Shown here: positions 1 through 8,945 of the stretch, in pieces
Numbering within the stretch: the stretch's first letter is position 1
How the letters are laid out: each line of letters opens with the position of its first letter
Assembly: GCF_024124545.1 (NCBI RefSeq)
Contig: NZ_JAMXSF010000007.1
Coordinates: 1 to 64,000, forward strand
DNA length: 64,000 nucleotides
Direction of reading: 5' to 3'
Source: Pseudoalteromonas sp. XMcav2-N
Lineage (GTDB): Bacteria > Pseudomonadota > Gammaproteobacteria > Enterobacterales > Alteromonadaceae
Translations under genes and position numbers: made by a program
Notes under the pieces: generated by a model
What the model was told of the DNA's origin: nothing
The model's database searches: none
What the model saw: only the letters and a program-made list of their open reading frames with translations

Positions 1-115
1 CGCAACCGGATAAAACCGCCGAAATGATAAGAAACAAAACATCAGTAAGATCATGATGTTGATTGATAGAAGAACGCTTATCTTCAACAAGTTCAAGGTG
101 GCTAAATAATGACAT
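1..115 (-). CDS. ISAs1/H-repeat family transposase, N-terminal fragment (runs off left edge)
   Basis: Reading the minus strand from the ATG at 113-115 gives 38 residues without a stop to the window edge. They begin MSLFSHLELVEDKR and continue DLTDVLFLIISAVLSGC. This pattern (short N-terminal helix, then H-x-L-x-D-[IV]-L-F-L-x-I-x-A-V-[LI]-x-G) is what I know as the N-terminal domain that precedes the DDE catalytic domain in ISAs1-family and H-repeat-associated transposases. The catalytic part lies outside the window, so I cannot tell whether the transposase is intact. It points away from the EF-Tu remnant at 249, so the outer end of the element must lie between about 116 and 220. Confidence 0.7.
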   Translation of the reverse strand, partial: MSLFSHLELVEDKRSSINQHHDLTDVLFLIISAVLSGC

Positions 116-215
116 AATTAACAAGTAAATGGTGATAAAAGTGGGCGTTATTAGATCAGAAAAGCGGCGGGTGTTAAAGCCTTTTTACAAAGTGTGATCC
201 CGCCGTGGTCAGGAC
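1..215 (-). mobile_element. Left-cut insertion sequence, ISAs1-like; boundary near 195-220
   Basis: Inferred from the partial transposase at 1-115. The following 100 bases hold no gene, as expected for the region between a transposase start and the terminal inverted repeat. EF-Tu-like coding potential begins again at about 213-220 (the in-frame codons before 249 read DFSRACDEYL, which aligns loosely with the TREH-x-L region of EF-Tu). I cannot identify the terminal inverted repeat or target duplication because the other end is missing, so the right boundary is approximate. Confidence 0.45.
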
Positions 216-248
216 CCCGATTTTAGCAGAGCATGCGACGAATACCTG

Positions 249-1073
249 ATGTTATTGCGAGATTTCGACGTCAGTCACATCATAGTATTTATTAATAAGT
301 GCGATTTGGAGCAGTACGACGAGCTAACGGGGCTTGTCGAGTCACTTGTAAGAGAGCAGCTTAATGGCTACGGGTTTGATGGTGACAACGCACCCGTGAT
401 TTATGGCTCGGCATTGCAAGCGCTTGAAGGCGTGCCCGTTTGGGAAAATAAAATACGAGACTTAATCAGGACGATGGATGACTATTTTATAGACCCTGTA
501 TTATTTAAAGACCAGCCTTTTGTGATGCCTGTCGAAGATATATTTACCTCGCCGCGTCGAGATACGCAAGCTTATAGCAGAATTGAGACGGGGACCATAA
601 GAGTACATGACCCAATTGAGCTGGTTGGTATCAGAGATACACGACAGACAAGTTGCTCAAGCATTGATATTGGGGCCCACCCGCAAGAAAGGGTGAGTGC
701 GGGGGATAGTGCGGCGATAGGCCTCAAAGGGATCCCACGCTCTGATATTGAAAGAGGGATGGTGCTTTGTAAATCGGGGACGCTGAAATCATGTCAACGT
801 TTTGAAGCACGGGTTTATTGCTTGACCAGCAAAGAGGGCGGACGCAGAACCCTTTTACACAATGATTTTGAAGCTGACTTTAGTCTCCACTACCTTGACG
901 TGGCAGGCACGGCGGGCTGGCCTCGGAACATTGAAATGATGATGCCAGGCGATGAGTTACATGTAACCGTCAGACTAAGTAAGTCTATGGCTGTAAAAAT
1001 GGGTACGAAGTTTGAAATTCGTCAGCAAGGTCAGATTGTCGGTGTAGGGCACGTGACATGCCCCATTGATTGA
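249..1073 (+). pseudogene. Divergent EF-Tu paralogue lacking the N-terminal GTPase motifs
   Basis: The 274 residues match the last two thirds of elongation factor Tu. The guanine-binding NKCD motif is at residues 16-19 and the G5 SAL motif at 54-56. Domain II starts with EDIFTSP and ends around ERGMVLCKSG. Domain III runs from FEARVYCL through EMMMPGDELHVTV to the C-terminus. A full EF-Tu has about 394 residues. The P-loop (GHVDHGKT), switch I and DCPGH motifs are absent, and an in-frame TGA lies at 195-197. The protein differs from housekeeping EF-Tu at many normally fixed positions, for example QGQIVGVGHVTC near the end. Being adjacent to an IS end, it is most simply a tuf-like duplicate cut by insertion. 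The ATG at 249 sits inside the GTPase domain, so it is unlikely to be a natural start. Confidence 0.75.
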
Positions 1074-1095
1074 ACCGGGTTATCACACCAGATAA

Positions 1096-1114
1096 TGGTG
1101 CTGATTGAGCACCA
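1096..1114. terminator. Palindrome between convergent genes
   Basis: TGGTGCT and AGCACCA form a 7-bp stem with a 5-base loop between the end of the EF-Tu remnant and the end of the histidine kinase gene. No strong T-tract follows, so termination strength is uncertain. Confidence 0.35.
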
Positions 1115-1145
1115 ATAAAGTAGTAATGAGGTGTATGTCGCAAGA

Positions 1146-2381
1146 TTAAGCGTGCTTATTTATGAGGACGGTTGCTTTACAGCCCTTTGAAGGGTTGTTT
1201 TCCAATCTAAACTCCCAGTGATATTTAGCGCAAATGTCTTCCACAATTTGTAATCCTACGCCGAAACCGTCGTAGCCTCTGGGTTTGTCTGTCAGTCCAA
1301 TGCCGGAGTCAACAACTATAATGCTGGACTGGCTGACGAATAAGTCAACCTGTCCACCAAGTGTGCAGTTTATCGCGTTATCCAGCAGATTATGAATAAG
1401 TGTTCTAAGCAATACGGGTTCGCAATCAAGTTGACAGGGCTGCAGGAGCTTCCAGGATAAGTGCACCTGGTTTGCCTCACACTTTTTTTGCAAAGCCATA
1501 GTCATGTCCGACACCCAATCATCATCTACTTCAATAGATTGGTGAGTGATTTCGGGTTGCCGTGCCAGGCATAAGAAGGTATGGATGAGCTCATTGACTG
1601 TGTCCAGTGCTGCGTTGATCCCATTCAGTTGCTTATTGTTGCCACTGCGTTTTTGCAAAACGGAGACATTCCCTTTAATCGCCATCATAGGTGTGCGTAA
1701 TTCATGGCTGACGTAGCGAGTAAACGTTTGTTCTCTGTGGAGCATCTGTTTCATACGGTGTCTATAGTGATTCACCGCGGTTTCAATTTGATAGATCTCC
1801 AGACAGCTGTTTCTCGTGACGATATCCGTATCACAATCATCTTTATCATGGTCGCTGATGTGATGCACTAACTCCTGAAGCGGCTTGGCGAGGTGTTCTG
1901 CCTGTAATCGAATAAGGTAGGTGGCGAGCAGAAACAACAGGATGCCTGCGGTGGCGATACCGAATTCGACAAATATGAGTTCTGTGTCATCCCACTCTAC
2001 CGGGTTAACATCTTCCACGGCATAATAGATTTGCTCACCTGCCTCATGATCAATTGAATAAGCAAGGATACTGAACTCACTTTCATCATCAAGCTGGAGT
2101 GTAGTGATACCTGTCCACTGAGGGCTCAGTGAAGTTTGAATTTTGGACGGCAATATGTCGAACCCTGCGTACAGGGTTAGTAGTGGATTCACCTGGTATT
2201 GTGTGAAAGGCACTTTTGCCAGTTTGTCTAAGTGATAAGGGGCAACAATCGCCAAGCGGTGTTCACTACTGCGGTTCTCGGTGTACATAATAATCGTGCT
2301 GAGTATGAGCGAATACACAGAAATTAGTAGCACGGCACCAAGCCAGGTCGCCCGAAATAATTGTCGTTTAAGTGTCTTCAT
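1146..2381 (-). CDS. Two-component sensor histidine kinase
   Basis: A 411-residue inner-membrane sensor. Membrane segments lie at about 13-33 and 137-158, bracketing a roughly 100-residue periplasmic sensor region with no domain I recognise. A HAMP-like linker follows. The H-box SHELRTP gives phospho-acceptor His226. The ATP-binding domain shows the N-box (HNLLDNAIN, 330-338), the G1 box DSGIG at 358-362 and the G2 box GFGVGL at 372-377. It overlaps the 3' end of the response regulator gene by 14 bases, so the two are almost certainly translationally coupled and cognate. Both are the distal genes of an operon that begins with two glycosyltransferase genes, suggesting the sensor controls envelope glycan or lipid modification. 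The stimulus is unknown. Confidence 0.92.
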   Translation of the reverse strand: MKTLKRQLFRATWLGAVLLISVYSLILSTIIMYTENRSSEHRLAIVAPYHLDKLAKVPFTQYQVNPLLTLYAGFDILPSKIQTSLSPQWTGITTLQLDDESEFSILAYSIDHEAGEQIYYAVEDVNPVEWDDTELIFVEFGIATAGILLFLLATYLIRLQAEHLAKPLQELVHHISDHDKDDCDTDIVTRNSCLEIYQIETAVNHYRHRMKQMLHREQTFTRYVSHELRTPMMAIKGNVSVLQKRSGNNKQLNGINAALDTVNELIHTFLCLARQPEITHQSIEVDDDWVSDMTMALQKKCEANQVHLSWKLLQPCQLDCEPVLLRTLIHNLLDNAINCTLGGQVDLFVSQSSIIVVDSGIGLTDKPRGYDGFGVGLQIVEDICAKYHWEFRLENNPSKGCKATVLINKHA

Positions 2382-3066
2382 CAGATATCAGCTTATAACC
2401 AAATTTTGGGACGGTTTGCAGCATGTCGAATGCAAAAGGTTTATCAAGTGCTGTTCTGAGTTGATAAATATGTCGCCTTAGCAGGTCGTGATCGGGGACT
2501 TCATCTGGCCATAAGGTACGTTCCAGTAATTCTCGGCTCACCGGGTTTGGGCTATGTTCAGCCAGTGTGACCAAAATTTTATAACCGCTCGGGTTGAGCT
2601 TAATTGTGCGCTCAGCACGCTTTACTTCGCGGTTAGGCAGGTCAATGTGCAAAGTACCGGTTGTAAGTTGAGTTTTATATCCTCCACCATGAGTACGGCG
2701 GAGCACAGCCTTTATACGTGCTTCGAGTAGCATCAGGTCGAATGGTTTAACGATATAATCATCCGCGCCGCAGTTCAGCCCGGTGAGCGTGTCTTGTTGT
2801 GTGTCTCTGGCTGTAAGCATAATAATCGGGGTACTGGTACCCTGCTGGCGCAACCGCTGACATACTTCTATGCCATCCAACCCAGGCAGCATGATATCCA
2901 AAATAATACAGTCGTAGTCGCCTGTAGTAGCCAGCTGCAGACCCATCAGGCCGTTGGATGAGTAATCCATCACATAATCAGGTGCTTCAAAATAGTCGAA
3001 TAGGGTTTCTGCGACTTGCTGCGCATCTTCAATCAGTAATATGTTCACAGGTTTGTTGGGGAGCAT
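2368..3066 (-). CDS. OmpR/PhoB-family response regulator
   Basis: The 232-residue protein has a receiver domain with acidic pocket E13/D14, phospho-acceptor Asp57 (ILDIMLPG), Thr85 and Lys107 (VKPF). A C-terminal winged helix follows (about 130-228, including HSPNPVSRELLERTLWP and the recognition region DLLRRHIYQLRTAL). It overlaps the upstream GT39 gene by 22 bases and the kinase gene by 14, so the four genes read as one transcript. The likely target is the operon's own promoter region around 5485-5610, which carries repeated motifs. I cannot assign it to PhoP, PmrA or another named regulator from sequence alone. Confidence 0.93.
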   Translation of the reverse strand: MLPNKPVNILLIEDAQQVAETLFDYFEAPDYVMDYSSNGLMGLQLATTGDYDCIILDIMLPGLDGIEVCQRLRQQGTSTPIIMLTARDTQQDTLTGLNCGADDYIVKPFDLMLLEARIKAVLRRTHGGGYKTQLTTGTLHIDLPNREVKRAERTIKLNPSGYKILVTLAEHSPNPVSRELLERTLWPDEVPDHDLLRRHIYQLRTALDKPFAFDMLQTVPKFGYKLISDEDT

Positions 3067-4445
3067 GTCAGTAATATACCTTGTTGGCTTTTATTGATGG
3101 TCTTACAGTTATGACGCTGAGGCAGTTGTATCTCCTCTTGCTGCTCATGGGTAAGTACAAGATAGTTGTGCTTTTGAGTCTTAATTTTAGCCATTAGTTC
3201 AGCTTTATTGGCAATCAATTTTGCTTGCCCGCAACTATAAAATCGTGCAGAAAAAGGGCGTTTTTCCAGGTAGTACACTGGCATTGTTGGACACGGTGTG
3301 GCGATCAGTGATAACAACGTCTTTTCTGAATGCCTGTTTCCTGAGTCGAAAACAACCAGAGTGGTTACGCCTGTGTAGAGCACAGTACAAACAAGACCGA
3401 TGTTCAGCAACAGAGCACGTTGCGTTATAAACTTGGCCATCAGTAAAGCAAATGCGGGTAGACCTGGCAAAACATATGCTGTCAGTATATTACTGGCAAA
3501 GGTAAACAGCAGCATAGGTGCAACGGCCCAGCCTATCAGGTAGCGGCTGAACTCATTTTGACAGTCTGTTTTTAGCTGCTGTGGGCGTGTGAATAAGTGC
3601 CAGATCAAAATAAAAGACCAGGGGCAGGCAACTAGCAGCCAGAACAACCAGATCTTACCTTTGGGCTCGACATGGGCACTTCCATATAAGTCTCCCTGCC
3701 AGCCAGGTTCTAAAAAGCGTTGAATATGCTCTCCTACAATAAAGTAGTTGATAAATCCGGGAGTTTTCAATTCGGCTAGTACATACCAGGGTAGGCAGGT
3801 CATCACGAATATGGCCAGCCCGGTTAACCAGGGGAGAGAGTATAAAGCGGGTAGTAAGCATCTTTGCCAGAGACCCCAAACACACAAGGCAATACCAATA
3901 ATAACGACGGCGACAGGACCTTTGATAAGCATGCCTAAACCACAGGCAAAGAAAAACACGAGACCAGCAACATAGTTTCTTTCGCTGTAACTGAGCCAGA
4001 AGCTGGTCATGGCCAGGGTGCAGCTAAATAACAAAGCGGGGTCAGTCATAACCATGCCAATCGCGACATAGAAGCCAAAACAGCTGGTGAGAATGAGCAC
4101 ACTGCTGGTAGCGTATTGATCCCCAGCCTGTCGTTTGGCAAAAACGTAAATCAGCAGGGTGCTCATCAGCCCCATAAGCCAATGTGCAAAGCGTGCACTC
4201 CATTCATGAATGCCAAACAGCTCAAAGCTTAATGCCGTGATCCAGGTGTGTGCTGGAGGCTTGCCCCAAAAAGGAATACCTACTTCAAACCAGGGGGTGA
4301 TCCAGTCCTGGCTTTGCACCATCAGACGTGCAATCTCTGCATAACGGGCCTCCGTGGTGTCATAGAGCGGATACAGACCTAGTGTGAATAAACGGATCAG
4401 CATTAGTACTGCTGCACATAAAAGTAGCGCATGACTAGGCCTCAT
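3045..4445 (-). CDS. GT39-family membrane glycosyltransferase (ArnT-like)
   Basis: The 466-residue polytopic protein belongs to the PMT/ArnT family (GT-C fold), which transfers a sugar from undecaprenyl phosphate to lipid A, glycan or protein at the periplasmic face. Diagnostic features are the first-loop acidic motif DTTEARYAEIAR near residue 29 and the conserved FWGKPPAHTW stretch near residue 59. About ten hydrophobic segments follow, then a short soluble C-terminal domain. ArnT itself is about 550 residues, so this version is shorter at the C-terminus. It overlaps the GT2 gene by 11 bases; a GT2 enzyme of that type would make its polyprenyl-phosphate sugar donor. The sugar and acceptor cannot be told from sequence. 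Confidence 0.85.
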   Translation of the reverse strand: MRPSHALLLCAAVLMLIRLFTLGLYPLYDTTEARYAEIARLMVQSQDWITPWFEVGIPFWGKPPAHTWITALSFELFGIHEWSARFAHWLMGLMSTLLIYVFAKRQAGDQYATSSVLILTSCFGFYVAIGMVMTDPALLFSCTLAMTSFWLSYSERNYVAGLVFFFACGLGMLIKGPVAVVIIGIALCVWGLWQRCLLPALYSLPWLTGLAIFVMTCLPWYVLAELKTPGFINYFIVGEHIQRFLEPGWQGDLYGSAHVEPKGKIWLFWLLVACPWSFILIWHLFTRPQQLKTDCQNEFSRYLIGWAVAPMLLFTFASNILTAYVLPGLPAFALLMAKFITQRALLLNIGLVCTVLYTGVTTLVVFDSGNRHSEKTLLSLIATPCPTMPVYYLEKRPFSARFYSCGQAKLIANKAELMAKIKTQKHNYLVLTHEQQEEIQLPQRHNCKTINKSQQGILLTCSPTNL

Positions 4446-5484
4446 GGATATTCTCCTGCGTCGGAGCGGGACGGAAATGATCTGTCATAACCAAGTAGAC
4501 TGGACGTTGTTTGGCTTCTGTAAAGAGCCGAGCAATATACTCACCCAGAATGCCAATGGCGATCAGCTGAACGCCGCCAAGCGCCAACAGGGTGAGCATG
4601 ATACTGGGGTATCCGGGCACGGCCTCACCAAAGACGACTGTTTTGATCACCACCCAGGTTGCGAATAAAAAGGCATAACATGAGATCAGAGCACCGACCC
4701 AGGTAGCAAACCTCAGCGGTTTAACGCTGAATGAAGTAATTCCAGACAATGCTAACCTGACCAACTGAAAATAACTCCACTTTGTTTCTCCAGCAATGCG
4801 TTCGGGGCGTTCAAACTCTAAAGTCACCTGATTAAAGCCGGGCCAACTCATTAAGCCTTTCATGTAACGATTGCGTTCAGGCAATTGTTTTATAGCCTCA
4901 ACGACAGTGCGGGAGAGTAAGCGAAAGTCACCCACATCTTTCTCCACCGGGCTATCTGACACCCAGTTTAGTAATCGATAATAGGCATGTGCACTGGCTT
5001 TTTTAAACCAAGATTCGCCATGCCGATATGCCCGCTTCATATTGACAATATCCGCCCCTTCAAGCCAGCTGTTGATCATGCTGGGGATCAGTTCAGGCGG
5101 GTCTTGCAGGTCGGCATCAAGCAAGATCACCGCATCTCCCTGAGCATGTTCGAGCCCGGCGGTGAGTGCAGCTTCCTTACCAAAGTTACGACTCAGACGG
5201 ATAGCGCGAACATCACAGTATTGGTTATCCAGGTTTTGTGTAATGTCCCATGAGGCGTCGATGCTGCCATCATCTATGTATACGATTTCAAACCGGACGT
5301 GCCTGAGTGAGGCTATGACAACGCTGACTCTATGGTGAAGTGCTGCCAGTACGGCTTGTTCATTATAAAGAGGAACGACCAGGCTGATTAAGTGCTTGGG
5401 CTTATCCGAATCTGCATGTGCCGTGTTGCTATGGCTATTTTTGAATCGAGGGGTTCTGTACTCTGCCAGTGACAGTGGTTGCAT
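4435..5484 (-). CDS. GT2-family polyprenyl-phosphate glycosyltransferase (GtrB/ArnC-like)
   Basis: A 349-residue enzyme. The GT-A domain contains VVPLYNEQ near residue 36, the DDGS motif, the LSRNFGKEAALTAGLE stretch and the DADLQDPPE metal-binding motif, all typical of enzymes that load a sugar or aminosugar on undecaprenyl phosphate at the cytoplasmic face. Two C-terminal membrane segments (about 257-280 and 290-315) match the GtrB/DPM1-like architecture. It is the first gene of the operon and has a good ribosome-binding site (AAAGGAGG in the strand sense, just upstream of 5484). Together with the divergent GtrA-like gene and the GT39 gene it forms a GtrA-GtrB-Gtr-like set. Confidence 0.88.
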   Translation of the reverse strand: MQPLSLAEYRTPRFKNSHSNTAHADSDKPKHLISLVVPLYNEQAVLAALHHRVSVVIASLRHVRFEIVYIDDGSIDASWDITQNLDNQYCDVRAIRLSRNFGKEAALTAGLEHAQGDAVILLDADLQDPPELIPSMINSWLEGADIVNMKRAYRHGESWFKKASAHAYYRLLNWVSDSPVEKDVGDFRLLSRTVVEAIKQLPERNRYMKGLMSWPGFNQVTLEFERPERIAGETKWSYFQLVRLALSGITSFSVKPLRFATWVGALISCYAFLFATWVVIKTVVFGEAVPGYPSIMLTLLALGGVQLIAIGILGEYIARLFTEAKQRPVYLVMTDHFRPAPTQENIHEA

Positions 5485-5514
5485 GGGTGTGCCTCCTTTA
5501 GTTAGTCAACAGCA

Positions 5515-5571
5515 GTCTAAACCCGGTCAGGTCTAAAAAATGTCCACATTGACACGACCTTTTTTGGACAT
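5515..5571. promoter_or_regulatory. Repeated motifs in the divergent gtr promoter region
   Basis: Two copies of GTCTAAA lie at 5515-5521 and 5531-5537 (16-base period, same orientation). An inverted pair ATGTCCA (5540-5546) and TGGACAT (5565-5571) follows. This 126-base gap separates the GT2 operon from the divergent GtrA-like gene. OmpR-family regulators often bind direct repeats, so binding by the operon's own regulator is plausible. The period is not the usual 10-11, so this is only a candidate. Confidence 0.3.
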
Positions 5572-5610
5572 GCCCATAGTTACAATGCCCGTGATGGAAA
5601 AGGGGATGGT

Positions 5611-6000
5611 ATGGTATTAACAAGGTTCTTTGTGATAGGCACACTGGGGTGTGTGGTTGATTTCCTGTTTTTTCAGCTGCTGCTCTTATTCAAAGTAGAG
5701 CTATTGGTGGCCAGGCTACTCGCTTTTTGGGTCGCGATGGGATTTACCTGGTTTGGTAACCGGCTATATACGTTCAGAGTATACGGAGCAAAGTGGGCTC
5801 AGTTTGTCCGCCATGTTCTCAGTGGCCATGTTTCGGGATTAATGAATCTCAGTGCTTTTTATCTGGTGAGCTTATCTCAGTCCAGTCAGATTGCGTTTTT
5901 GCTTGGCGTCATTTTAGGAGCGAAGGCGAACTATTTGTTAAGCAAAATGTGGGTTTTTGTGTCTGCAACTCAGCAAAATTCAAGAGCAGATAGAGGCTAG
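5611..6000 (+). CDS. GtrA-like membrane protein
   Basis: A 129-residue protein with four hydrophobic segments, starting with FFVIGTLGCVVDFLFF, and containing the family-typical WFGNRLYTFR stretch around residues 47-56. GtrA proteins are proposed flippases for undecaprenyl-phosphate-linked sugars. It is divergent from the GT2-GT39 operon with a 126-base shared promoter region, so it most likely flips the sugar lipid made by the GT2 protein for use by the GT39 protein. A short basic tail ends the protein. Confidence 0.85.
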   Translation: MVLTRFFVIGTLGCVVDFLFFQLLLLFKVELLVARLLAFWVAMGFTWFGNRLYTFRVYGAKWAQFVRHVLSGHVSGLMNLSAFYLVSLSQSSQIAFLLGVILGAKANYLLSKMWVFVSATQQNSRADRG

Positions 6001-6007
6001 CTTAAGC

Positions 6008-6035
6008 GTCAGTACCTGTAATGACAGGCACTGAC
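6008..6035. terminator. Shared terminator between the GtrA-like gene and katG
   Basis: GTCAGT-A-CCTGT pairs with ACAGG-C-ACTGAC across a 4-base loop, a 12-position stem with a single A/C mismatch, between two convergent genes. Confidence 0.55.
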
Positions 6036-6048
6036 AACTGGGGTGTAA

Positions 6049-8364
6049 TTATAGCTGATGGCGCAAATCAAAGCGGTCCAGCTGCATCACTTTATGCCAG
6101 GCTTTGACAAAGTCCTCTGCAAACTTTTTCTGGGCGTTGTCATAGGCATAGACTTCGGCTACGGCGCGCAGCTCTGAGTTTGAGCCAAAGATCAAATCCA
6201 CACTGGTGGCCGTAAAGCGCTTTTTGCCCGTGCTGCGGTCTATGCTCTCGTACAAACCTGCCTGGCTGGTTTTTTGCCACTGATGAGACATGCTCAACAG
6301 GTTGACGAAAAAGTCGTTGCTGAGTGTGCCTACTTTGTCAGTGAATACGCCGTGCTGAGAGCCCATCGCATTGGCACCCAGTACACGTAACCCACCCAGA
6401 AGTACCGTCATTTCTGGTACAGTCAGGTTCAGCTGATCGGCTTTATCAACCAGCATCTCGGTTGGTGAGCGATAGCTGGCGTTCACGTCAAAGTAGTTTC
6501 TGAACGCATCCGCTTTTGGTTCAAGCAGCGCGAATGATTCCACATCGGTTTGTGCCTGGGTCGCATCTGTGCGCCCTGGGGTAAAGGGCACAGACACCGT
6601 AATACCGGCGTTTTTAGCTGCCTGTTCAACCGCGGCGGCGCCTGCCAACACAATCACATCGGCCATTGAGACTTGCTTAGCCCCACCTGCCGCGCGGTTA
6701 AAGCGCGCCTGTACAGCTTGTAACTGATTTAAAACTGACGATAGTTCGTCTGGGTTGTTAACTGGCCAGTCTTTTTGCGGTGTCAGCATAATTCGGGCGC
6801 CGTTGGCACCACCGCGCATATCCGAGGCACGGAAGCTGGCAGCAGAGGCCCAGGCGGTGCGAATAAGTGCAGGTACGCTGATCCCCGTTTGCAGAATATC
6901 CTGTTTGATTGCTTTGGCATCGGCTTCATTAATTAAAGCATGATCAACTGCCGGGACGGGATCTTGCCAGATTAACGCTTCATCAGGCGCGGTGTTACCC
7001 AGGTAGCGGGCACGCGGGCCCATGTCTCGGTGTGTGAGTTTGTACCAGGCTTTGGCAAAGGCCAGGCGGTATTCTTCCGGGTTGGCCAAAAAGCGCTCGG
7101 CAATTTTGCGATACTCAGGGTCATACTTGAGTGCCAGATCGGCCGTGGTCATTACCGGTGAGTTGAACTTCCCTTTAACATGCGCATCGGGTACTGAGGT
7201 ATGCAACGCTTCATCGGTTGGGATCCACTGAATTGCGCCACCCGGGCTGCGTGTTTTCTGCCATTCAAAGTTCAGCAGGTTTTGCAGGTAGAGTGTGGTC
7301 CAGCGGGTCGGTGCCTGAGTCCAGGCGCCTTCCAGACCACTGGTGACGGTATCTTCGGAGTGGCCTTTACCACATTTGTTTTTCCAGCCAAGGCCTTGCT
7401 CTTCAATCGCTGCAGCACCGGGTTCTTTACCCACACATTTACTGGCTTTATGCGCGCCGTGCATTTTACCAAAGGTGTGACCACCGGCGATCAGCGCCAC
7501 GGTTTCTTCGTCATTCATGGCCATACGAGCAAACGCCACGCGGATATTTCTGGCCGAGCCTGCCGGATCGGGCTTGCCTTTAGGGCCTTCCGGATTCACG
7601 TAGATTAAGCCCATATGTGTTGCACCAAGCGGGCGTTGTAATTTGCCATCTTTTTCTTCACGATCGCTGGCAAGCATTTCAACCTCTGGACCCCAGTAGA
7701 CTAAGTCCGGTTCCCAGTCGTCCGTGCGTCCACCGGCGAAGCCATAAGTTTTAAAGCCCATGTTTTCAAGGCCAACGGTGCCGGCCAAAATCATCAAATC
7801 GCCCCAGGAAATTTGCTCACCATACTTTTGCTTAAGCGGCCACAACAGGCGCTTGGCTTTATCCAGATTGCCATTGTCTGGCCAGCTGTTGAGCGGGTCA
7901 AAGCGCATCTGGCCGCCATCACCACCACCACGACCATCTAATGTACGATAGGTACCCGAGCTGTGCCAGGCCAGGCGAATAAACAGTGGCCCGTAGTTGC
8001 CCCAGTCAGCTGGCCACCAGTCTTGTGACGTGGTAAGCAGCGCGTTCATATCACGCTTCAGCGCTGCCATGTCTAACTGATTGAATGCCATGGCATAGTC
8101 AAAATCTTCACCAAGCGGGTTGGAGCGGCCGTCGTGGTCGCGCAGAGGAGACAGATCAAGTTGATCCGGCCACCAAAACTGATTGGATTTGGCCACGCCC
8201 ATAGGTACAGTGCCGCTTCCAACAGCACCTTTCGGTTTGCTGATCTCGCCATTAGACTGGCCGCCTTGTTGCAAGTCGTCGTTGCTGGCGCAGGCGCTGA
8301 GGCCCGTTACCGCTAAACTTACCAGCGCAGCCAATGCTGATTTTTGAAATATTTTTGTGGTCAT
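6049..8364 (-). CDS. katG: Catalase-peroxidase KatG with a lipoprotein-type signal
   Basis: A 771-residue bifunctional haem catalase-peroxidase with the usual duplicated peroxidase fold. In the N-terminal half, distal Arg130, Trp133 and His134 are in [11 protein letters not shown]. Tyr254 (LIYVNPEGP) and Met280 (FARMAMND) can complete the Met-Tyr-Trp adduct, and the proximal haem ligand His295 is in [11 protein letters not shown]. The N-terminus is a signal sequence ending in a lipobox-like LSAC with Cys25, then a Gly/Ser/Asn-rich linker. Most KatG proteins are cytoplasmic and lack this; exported KatG2/KatP forms are known. This copy therefore probably removes H2O2 in the periplasm, perhaps membrane-tethered. 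It is monocistronic. A long upstream gap (8365-8945) would hold its promoter, but no convincing OxyR site was found. Confidence 0.96.
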   Translation of the reverse strand: MTTKIFQKSALAALVSLAVTGLSACASNDDLQQGGQSNGEISKPKGAVGSGTVPMGVAKSNQFWWPDQLDLSPLRDHDGRSNPLGEDFDYAMAFNQLDMAALKRDMNALLTTSQDWWPADWGNYGPLFIRLAWHSSGTYRTLDGRGGGDGGQMRFDPLNSWPDNGNLDKAKRLLWPLKQKYGEQISWGDLMILAGTVGLENMGFKTYGFAGGRTDDWEPDLVYWGPEVEMLASDREEKDGKLQRPLGATHMGLIYVNPEGPKGKPDPAGSARNIRVAFARMAMNDEETVALIAGGHTFGKMHGAHKASKCVGKEPGAAAIEEQGLGWKNKCGKGHSEDTVTSGLEGAWTQAPTRWTTLYLQNLLNFEWQKTRSPGGAIQWIPTDEALHTSVPDAHVKGKFNSPVMTTADLALKYDPEYRKIAERFLANPEEYRLAFAKAWYKLTHRDMGPRARYLGNTAPDEALIWQDPVPAVDHALINEADAKAIKQDILQTGISVPALIRTAWASAASFRASDMRGGANGARIMLTPQKDWPVNNPDELSSVLNQLQAVQARFNRAAGGAKQVSMADVIVLAGAAAVEQAAKNAGITVSVPFTPGRTDATQAQTDVESFALLEPKADAFRNYFDVNASYRSPTEMLVDKADQLNLTVPEMTVLLGGLRVLGANAMGSQHGVFTDKVGTLSNDFFVNLLSMSHQWQKTSQAGLYESIDRSTGKKRFTATSVDLIFGSNSELRAVAEVYAYDNAQKKFAEDFVKAWHKVMQLDRFDLRHQL

Positions 8365-8945
8365 AGTGGTTACCTTATTTTTTTAAAACGCCTGCCGACC
8401 AGCCAAACCCTACCCAGCCGTCAGTACATCTACTTAATTCTCAGCGAGTATAGTTACGGGTTTGCAAAATTGTTAATGGAATTTATAGATGCTCGTATTC
8501 GTAAAAATCAATGGTTGTATTTTTGGTGCATAAGGCGCTGCTGGTTAAGGTTGTCAGATGTAAAGTGACAGGCAGGTTGAAAGGGGAGCGGAAAGCCAAA
8601 AAAGCCTAAAGATGATACATTTACACGTTTCGACCCAATGACCTTCGATGTGTATGAGATAAGGCAATATCTATTTCAAAGTACCGTTAACTCCCATTGG
8701 CGTATAGTTAATGCCTTTTACCGCATACAAGCTTGAGCAGTGTCGGCTTTGCTGTTAGGTTTTTAGACACAATCAGGCTGTGACTTTTCGTTGCAAATCT
8801 GGCTGTAGTTCGGAGAAACCAGTACGCAGTTGCTTGACAATGATTTTAAAAAAGATCGTATGACTCGTACTCAGTTATGAAACCGACAAGTATTTTTAAA
8901 TGCATGATCTAAGCACTATACACTCTAAAATAGGAATTTATAACA
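8365..8945. other. Intergenic, 581 bases, no gene recognised
   Basis: The gap lies between divergent katG and the NTF2-like gene. Reading frames here are short and have no family resemblance. It should carry both promoters. A TTGACA hexamer at 8834-8839 could be a -35 element for the plus-strand gene, but no good -10 follows at the standard distance. Confidence 0.4.

Noticed and set aside
7201-7608. A 135-codon plus-strand frame inside katG
   Set aside because: It lies wholly within the conserved KatG coding sequence on the other strand and has no ribosome-binding site.
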